DNA of 64,000 nucleotides, taken from assembly GCA_032622095.1 (NCBI GenBank), contig CP136067.1, positions 125,155,030 through 125,219,029 of the forward strand, given 5' to 3'. A model generated the notes under the pieces. It did no database searches. It was not told the origin of the DNA and saw nothing but the letters and a program-made list of their open reading frames with translations. Positions 57,709 to 64,000 of the stretch are shown one piece after another. The stretch comes from Siphonodentalium dalli (lineage: Eukaryota; Mollusca; Scaphopoda; Gadilida; Siphonodentaliidae). Each line of letters starts with the position of its first letter. Within the stretch, counting starts at the first letter, position 1. A program made the position numbers and the translations under genes.

Positions 57709-58013
57709 GGGGTTGGTGGCTAAGTCGGTAACGGGTACACCTCAAAGCCGTCTCGCCCCAGCGCCGGCGATAAGGGTTCAAATCCACATGTTTCCATCAT
57801 GGACTTTGTAACTCGGAATCGTTATCTGGTGGAGTTGCCAGTTACTTGCCGATGGCCGGTGGTTTGCCGCACACAGTCAACGAGTTTATCAGCCATTGAT
57901 ATTACTGTTATATTAGCCGTAAATGTGCAGAAGTCCTACACCACTAAAACCGTCAATGTCGTGATATGGCCTTAGTTGCAGAAAGCGACATTAAACTCCA
58001 ACCAACAAATCAA
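57709..58013 (+). mobile_element. tRNA-derived SINE
   Basis: An A box (TGGCTAAGTCGG, 57717-57728) and B box (GGGTTCAAATCC, 57774-57785) have the spacing of an internal RNA polymerase III promoter. A ~200-bp body follows and the tail reads GAAAGCGACATTAAACTCCA then ACCAACAAATCAA, an ending common in mollusc SINEs. The D and anticodon arms do not fold into a working tRNA. It would be copied by a partner LINE. No clear target duplication. Confidence 0.75.
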
Positions 58014-58057
58014 TGATCGCCGTCGTCATCGCCATCACTATCATGTAACCATCAACG

Positions 58058-58230
58058 TAATAATAATAACTAATAATATTGACAGTATGTATAGAGCGCT
58101 TAACCAATTATACTTAATTGTTCTAAGACGCTAATGACACCTATTGCACTGGTGAGCCCGACTGAACACTCAGTAACCACCTACTGCTCCCTGGGACAGG
58201 GTGGGGTACAGTCACAATGTGGATAGCATT
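58058..58230. repeat. AGCGCTTAAC repeat after an AAT tract
   Basis: TAATAATAATAACTAATAATATT, then TATAGAGCGCTTAACCA and TTCTAAGACGCTAA, resembling a widespread invertebrate repeat. Boundaries unknown. Confidence 0.4.
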
Positions 58231-59034
58231 ATAACAAGATTGTTCACTACTCATAAAACAAGCCACTTCTGTGTGAAACTCACATTATACCAGCGACGGG
58301 CTGCCAACTCATATAGGTATGTTGACAGCTACACGACTGACACGCTAACTACTGATCCACGAAGCTCCACCGTCATCACTATCACCACCATATCGTCATC
58401 ATAATTATCATCGTTAGCATTGGTATCACCATCACATTAGCAAAACATATTTTCTAAGTAAGAACATATTTTTATACTAAGATTGATTTTCTCATTTTAT
58501 AAAATAACTTTCTGATTCGAGAAAAGTATTGAAAAAAATTCAACTGTAGCACATTTTCTTATATCTAGAATTGTTTTCTAGAAATAAGCAATGTTTGCTA
58601 GGTTATAACACAATATGTTGGAGAACAAGAAAGTGTTTCTTGTGTTAGAGAAAGTAATCATGTGATTTCTTACATTATATTAAGATTTCTTTTCTGATTT
58701 TGGAAAAAAAGGTGTTAGAAAACAAGATACAAAAAAAATTATTCTTGTTTTAGAAAAAGTGATCATGTCAAATCATGCCAACTTTTAATCCTTGTCGCCA
58801 GTGTGATTTATTGAAAATTTGGTGATGATTTACACTCGAGCACGTTTAATATTTTGTAACATACGGGCGCATACATATTGCTTGATAACAAAGTTAGACA
58901 CGCCAGCGCCCGGCTATTTACCTGAAATTAAGGCTAACACTAAAATGCGTAGGCATAATGCTTGAATGTAACTGTGTTTACCAGGTTATGCTATAATGCT
59001 CGTGCAACTTCTTAGCACGACGAGTTATCGTCTG
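58231..59034. other. no gene; TTTCTTGTTTTAGAAAA-type repeats
   Basis: 58445-58780 has several copies of TTCTTGT.TTAGA.AAAGT.ATCATGT; the rest shows nothing recognisable. Confidence 0.45.
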
Positions 59035-59605
59035 TGGGGTCACGAAGTTGACGTCCATTCCTTATTCTCTATTCGAAAATTTTATATTTAGGTTACTTAC
59101 ATGAGCCGCCGTCCAGATGGGTTCAAGTAGGGCATCCATGTCATTTATCGGCCCTTGACTAATATATGTCAAACATATTGTTGTGTGCGGTGATTATTTA
59201 GATTAGCCTGTGGCAACACTACAACGCCCTTTGTTTGACCTAAATTATATTTATGAGCCGAGAAATGTCATGGGTGCCCTTTTTAACACCTAAGGACGGC
59301 GGATATTTTGGATCGGGTAGGGTGAGTGGGTTGAACATTTAGAATGGCTAATGGCCCAACCTATGCAACGCACTTTGTTTGACCTAAATCTGTCAAGCGG
59401 TCGACAAATGGCACGTTTGCCCTATTTGAACCCTACTGGACGGCGGCCATTTTGGATGCCATATTTGAACCCCTCTAGGCGGTGGCCATTTTCGATTGGA
59501 GTGGGGTGTGTGGAAAGAGTGCGTTGGGGCCCACAAACACCCTTTGCTTGACATAGATATACACATTCTCGAATAAGGAATGGAATTCACCTTCGTTGTG
59601 GAATC
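59035..59605. repeat. inverted-repeat element, ~570 bp
   Basis: TCACGAAGTTGACGTCCATTCC + TTATTC (left) pairs with GAATAAGGAATGGAATTCAC + CTTCGTTG (right, 59571-59597). A second inverted pair lies inside (GCCGCCGTCCAGATGGGTTC at 59107, inverse near 59420-59447), and TTTGTTTGACCTAAAT is directly repeated (59232, 59372). Probably a MITE; no duplication identified. Confidence 0.55.
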
Positions 59606-59740
59606 GAGTTTGTGCTGCTTACTTTATGGTGGTGTCTACTCGGATTATGATGAATTGTAATTCAATTGAGTATTTGTCACTAAAAACAAGCATTCTGATT
59701 GGCCGAGAGCGGCTAACTTTAGTTTTCGATTCACCGACAT

Positions 59741-59937
59741 CGGCCGCTTCAGCGTGCATCAAATCTGAATGTAGCACGGTAAAATTGCATCGGCGCAGAA
59801 CGGAGTAGCGAAACAAGCACACCCGCGCGTTGTTGTCTATAGATAGGCCTATCGTTCAGCGGCCACTTCAGCGTGCATCAAATCTGAATGTAGCACGGTA
59901 AAATTTCATCGGCGCAGAACGGAGTAGCGAAACGAGC
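59741..59937 (+). repeat. direct repeat, 78 bp, nearly identical
   Basis: Units 59741-59818 and 59860-59937 (CGGCC.CTTCAGCGTGCATC ... GGAGTAGCGAAAC) differ at about three bases. They are GC-richer than the surroundings and unrelated to any frame. Confidence 0.85.
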
Positions 59938-60113
59938 CAACCTGCCCCACGGGAAAGTGTTACGGGACAGTGTTCCGAGTAACACAATGAACAAACCCAA
60001 CGATTTATGCACGTGACAACGGCAAAATGAAAGTCTCGATTCTTGTCATGAAAATGACTAAATGATACTTTTTTATAAATTTTTGCAAATTCCTTGCTAG
60101 ATTGAATTACAAT

Positions 60114-60260
60114 GGAGATAAACGTACCCTGTTTCGTTGTACATTCTGGGATTCGAGCATGAAAACAGTTTGTGAACTCACCGGCAAGCCGGCTCGTTCA
60201 CAAAACTGTTTTCGTGCTCAAATCCCAGAATGTACAACGAAACAGGGTACGTTTATCTCC
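60114..60260. repeat. long near-perfect hairpin, 72-bp arms
   Basis: Left arm 60114-60185 (GGAGATAAACGTACCCTGTT...) and right arm 60188-60260 are inverse copies with only a few mismatches and a 2-nt AA loop. CCGGC/GCCGG closes the tip. A transcript would form a ~72-bp duplex. Confidence 0.9.
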
Positions 60261-63200
60261 GAATGGAAATAAATGGTCTTAGGGCTGTTTTGTTATCGTC
60301 ACCTGAGAACTATAATGTTGTCCATTTTTCCATTTTCAGAGAAAATTGAGTTTGAAATTTTGGTAGGTCAGTTTCCGTATATAAACAGTTCTTTCGTATA
60401 GGAAAATGCGACAATATAATGGATCATATCGATATCAAATCGAATGGGGAATCTCATGACCAGTTGTTCACGCGATTGCGAGTTAATGACGAAAACATGT
60501 TTGGAGATACGACATTTTGCGTAAATAATCATCGTCGGGCTTCTGGATCATAATGTCGAAGGAGATACGACACTTTTTCATAGTATATCTCCTCTCTATA
60601 ACGTTATAATACTGTTTGGCTTTTAATGTTGCATTCAGGTTTCCAGACCTCAGGTTACAGCAAAATCATGCAAGAAGTAATTTATAATAGCTACTGGCTC
60701 AGTTCCGATGAAAGAACACTAAATGTGAACTATTTCGCCACTGGGCCGATGTATACCGATGCCAATTTGTTCGGAAACAATGCAATAATTAATGCTGCCA
60801 ATCTAACTATATCGTCGAAACATGAAATACGCGTTCACGAAAACACATATAGACCTAAACACGTCTTTTGGGTCTTGGTTTCCTCGCTATAACATACAAA
60901 AAACGATACCGGGTTTCGCAAAAATGTGCCTGGAACCCTGATTATATTTATAAATAAAGAAAAACAGCGTTGGTAACAACATTTTGTTAAAGTATATACG
61001 TATAAGTAATACACAACGGATTCAATGTGGTTATGGGGTTTGACTGCCTATACATTCAGAAGACTTTGTATGAATCCCCTATGGATTCATGTTTGTTTAT
61101 TTTGCTCGCTATCCAAATCCAGTGACCGCATTGAACTCCGTTCATTTCTGCAATAAAATGTAGACCCGTTTTATGTAATAAAACGCCGCCCTCTGTTCTA
61201 TCAGAATAGTATATGAATAAATATCATTAAAGAGCATCATAGTCCCCACATGCAAGGGTGTGCACACACCGGAAATAGACTATACTCATAATATATAATT
61301 GTGTAAGGATATAATAAGTGCGTGTTGTTTGATATGTGAACTATAGCTTTATAATTCCATCAATGATTTTACAGCTAGAAATTTTCCGAAGTTATATAGC
61401 TTTCACGTACCGATCCGGAGAATCAATCGTGAAATTATTCAGTTTAATCATGTCATAGTTGTGACCGCACATGCAATATTTAGTGCATTTAAACCGACTT
61501 GGTACCTTCGCGATGACATGATGGTTAAACATTTTAAAGGCGCAGGCAATCCACATAGAGAAAATTAAAAAAGCTAGACAAATTTTGTTCCTATATTCAT
61601 TGACCCAATTTGAACATTTTTGCAATTCTAGTCATTGTTTATAACATTCCCTGAATTTAATGAAATTGAATGTCGTTTACTCATAAAAGTTATTATAAAA
61701 TGTCAGCACCAGATTATCGTAACTTGAGCAAAACAAATAATCAATCTAAGAACAAGGTATGCCTATATCGTCATGTTCTGTCGATGTAAGTACAAACTTT
61801 AACCCTCAGACTCATCGCGAATTAAGGCCTATAGTCGCTTTAGTTTGTGATTAAAAAGTATATAATTCAAAAATGTTTTATAGTATTTGTAAATACAATT
61901 ATAAAATGAACAAACGGACTAAAGATACATTGAACGTTGTTCTTTTCTATCTCATGAAATGTGCGAATGCATTGTTATTTCCACGGGGAAGAACAAAGTT
62001 TACGCCAGACTGAGAATAACAAGTTAATAGTGCAGCATAAACACCGACCAGAAAGTTGAAAAACAGCAACTCAATAACATCGATGTTACAGTTCCTCGAA
62101 GAAATGCATGAGTAAAATGGGTTATTAATACAATATTATTTAAAAACTGAATACTGTTATAATAACTTCACCAAACAGGCAGGGAAAATAGAACACAGTG
62201 ATATATCAAACTTTGACTCTTAAAAACACCTGGTCAAACATAAACACAAGGACATTTTAACTGGTAATCACGATAAACAATGAGATCGGGACAAGCCTAT
62301 TAATTCGGACTCGAAGTCCAGTTATATAAACTAAAATGTAGTTCGTTTGATAATTCCTGTAACATTGTGCTCATACAGCTGAACCGATGAGCTAATTCTG
62401 CACAAGTATGCCTAACTCGATAAAAACAATGCAAATAAATGCGCTATCGGGTTAAATATTGTCAACTTCCTTTCGCAAGAAAAAGTTAGATATGTTTGGG
62501 TATGGTAGCGAAATCCTTGAACGCGTGAGGTGTCTGTTAGAAAATCCAAAACTGTGGGGTCAATTTTCCCAGAGTTAGAACATTTGGTATGGTCTGGTTC
62601 AAGGGAGTGCAATTGGAAATTATTCGGTGGGGAACCACAACCCCTACTCACACACGTCCCATTATTTTAAAATATAGTTTTATGATAACGTTTCTGCCGT
62701 AATTGTAATATAAATCAATCACATTAAAAGTAAATATTGGAATGAGAATTTGGGTGATATCAATACTGTGAAGATGGACGTTTGGATGACCCATCAACCC
62801 ATCACAATATAGCTTTATATATAAGAAAATCTTGGACAAAACCATACGTGCTTTACTATCGTATCTCGATAACATCACAATGAGCCATCGATAGCTTGCA
62901 CTCCGTCAGGGCAAGTGTGTAGAATCTCCAGTATCACACCTATTAAGATACTTCATATCTCATAACATGCGTTTAATCAAGCTCATTTGACTAAACATCT
63001 GCGAACACAACATTGCAGACCACTAATTAACAAGTGTGAGAATATAATGAAACAAAGTTATTTTCTTCCGATACCATTTCTTCCAAATTTCAGAATCCGC
63101 CATTCGTCAAAGTTTTTCCACATGACGATGAAATTGGTCAATGAGATACGACATTATAGCATGGATACATTTTTCCATACATGGACATACAACACAATTG

Positions 63201-63451
63201 CATAGCATTTATCGTGGGGCTGTGGGGCGAATACACGGTTCATGATCATCAAACGAAAGAAAATTTCGCGGCGATTCCAACGATACCAATATCTCATTTT
63301 CCCACCAAAATAGACGTACGACATTATAGTTCTCATGCAATGTTATGCTATCCCCGATGGTTCTTGGTCACCTGTTAGTGCCGGACAACTCCTTTACATT
63401 CTCATACCCTGTATAAACGCCATACTCATGATGGGTATTTGTCAACCGCGG
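60261..63451. other. no recognisable gene
   Basis: The 88-codon frame at 60626-60892 has no domain. GGAGATACGACA.TTTT occurs at 60502 and 60558. The remainder (61-63.4 kb) is AT-rich with short frames on both strands. Confidence 0.45.
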
Positions 63452-63476
63452 AAGTAGTGATGTACCACATGGTACA
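63452..63476. repeat. short hairpin
   Basis: GTGATGTACCA-CA-TGGTACATCAC, 11-bp perfect arms. Confidence 0.75.
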
Positions 63477-63748
63477 TCACATCCTTTCGCAGGTGACCTA
63501 TGTCCAATAATAAATCAAATAATTTGATATTCTACATATTTACAATTTCTGTTAATCTGTTATTTGTTACATGTATATCACATATATACCATGCATTCCT
63601 GTTTATTTGTATCTACACCAATATGTGTCTTAAAGACCATTGAAACGTATCTTATCTTATCTAATTCCACCACAATGGCCGCGTCTGAGAATCTAGACCA
63701 ATTTCACAGGTGATTTAATATTTATGGGATTTTCTGACTGTGCTACAG

Positions 63749-63830
63749 GGGGGATTTTCCGGGCACGTATGCCGGGGTAGGTGGGTGGTCGATGGGACCA
63801 ACAAACAATTTTTCCGCAGCCATGTTTTTG
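63749..63830 (+). repeat. GGGG-TTTTCCGGGCACGT module, third copy
   Basis: GGGGGGATTTTCCGGGCACGT, GCCGGGGTAGGTGGGTGGTCG and CAATTTTTCCGCAGCCATG, related to 52311-52400. Confidence 0.5.
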
Positions 63831-64000
63831 TTTGGCCGAACGACCCCAAAATGACTCGTTCCTATTTACATATCAATGTTAACATCCATGAAATTAGTAT
63901 GCACAGAAATTCATATGCAGCTGTTTATAGTGAATCCCCCCCCCGCAAATATGTTTTAGTGTTAAAAGGGGGTGGGTGTGGTCGAAAAAAAAACAGCCGA
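63831..64000. other. window end, C/G runs
   Basis: A C run (63938-63945) and GGGGGTGGGTGTGGTCG at the edge suggest another copy of the G-rich module is cut off here. Confidence 0.35.

Noticed and set aside
57717-57785. tRNA gene
   Set aside because: A and B boxes are present but arms do not pair as a tRNA and a SINE body and tail follow.
1-64000. integrated virus or viral genes
   Set aside because: No capsid, envelope, integrase or viral polymerase pattern was seen; the only polymerase is the LINE reverse transcriptase.

Overview
This is AT-rich, intron-era eukaryotic DNA, not bacterial or viral. It looks like a lophotrochozoan, most likely a mollusc. The grounds are the TRIM/NHL-type gene end, an L1/Tx1-clade LINE, FLYWCH and hAT elements, a tRNA-derived SINE with a mollusc-style tail, and many minisatellites. 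No species can be named from the sequence alone.

Gene content is very low. The only well supported host coding sequence is the 3' end of an NHL beta-propeller protein gene (2-1054). A small two-exon secreted-peptide candidate (26714-27050) and three orphan exon-like stretches (28734-28872, 36302-36481, 38392-38673) are weak.

Nearly everything else is mobile or repetitive DNA. From left to right: a piggyBac-like MITE 26 bp past the NHL stop codon (1081-1531, second copy 24137-24583); AT-rich 22-bp repeats; diverged duplications at 5.3-9.5 kb; relics of a transposon-type protein and a LINE between two direct repeats (10.5-13.4 kb); a degenerate minisatellite (13.4-14.6 kb); perfect nested inverted repeats (18.1-18.6 kb); a 50-bp minisatellite inside a dispersed repeat (19.5-20.3 kb); a 1.7-kb inverted-repeat element carrying a broken FLYWCH gene (20.66-22.38 kb); a hAT element with an exact 8-bp target duplication (22509-23533); a TA-flanked MITE and a foldback element (29.1-30.5 kb); a 3.6-kb element with long terminal inverted repeats and an internal 0.3-kb tandem array (31401-35031); and a second hAT element (35587-36301).

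The centrepiece is a 7.5-kb L1/Tx1-like LINE on the minus strand (38954-46495). It has a 15-bp target duplication, a 31-nt poly(A) tail, an intact 1260-codon ORF2, an ORF1 split by one frameshift in an A run, and an unusually long 1.8-kb spacer between the ORFs. To its right lie a 45-bp-arm palindrome (47.25 kb), three tandem arrays (48.3, 48.8 and 50.3-52.1 kb), a Helitron-like element (56186-56727), a SINE (57.7 kb) and a 72-bp-arm hairpin (60114-60260). The last 3.7 kb has no recognisable gene.

The host and mobile parts do not form a pathway. The biological interest is in how the elements are built: duplicated targets that date insertions, short repeats that expand inside elements, and repeated long hairpins that could make double-stranded RNA. 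Dispersed-repeat pairs were matched by eye, so their edges are approximate. Where a target duplication is named, the ends are exact to the base.
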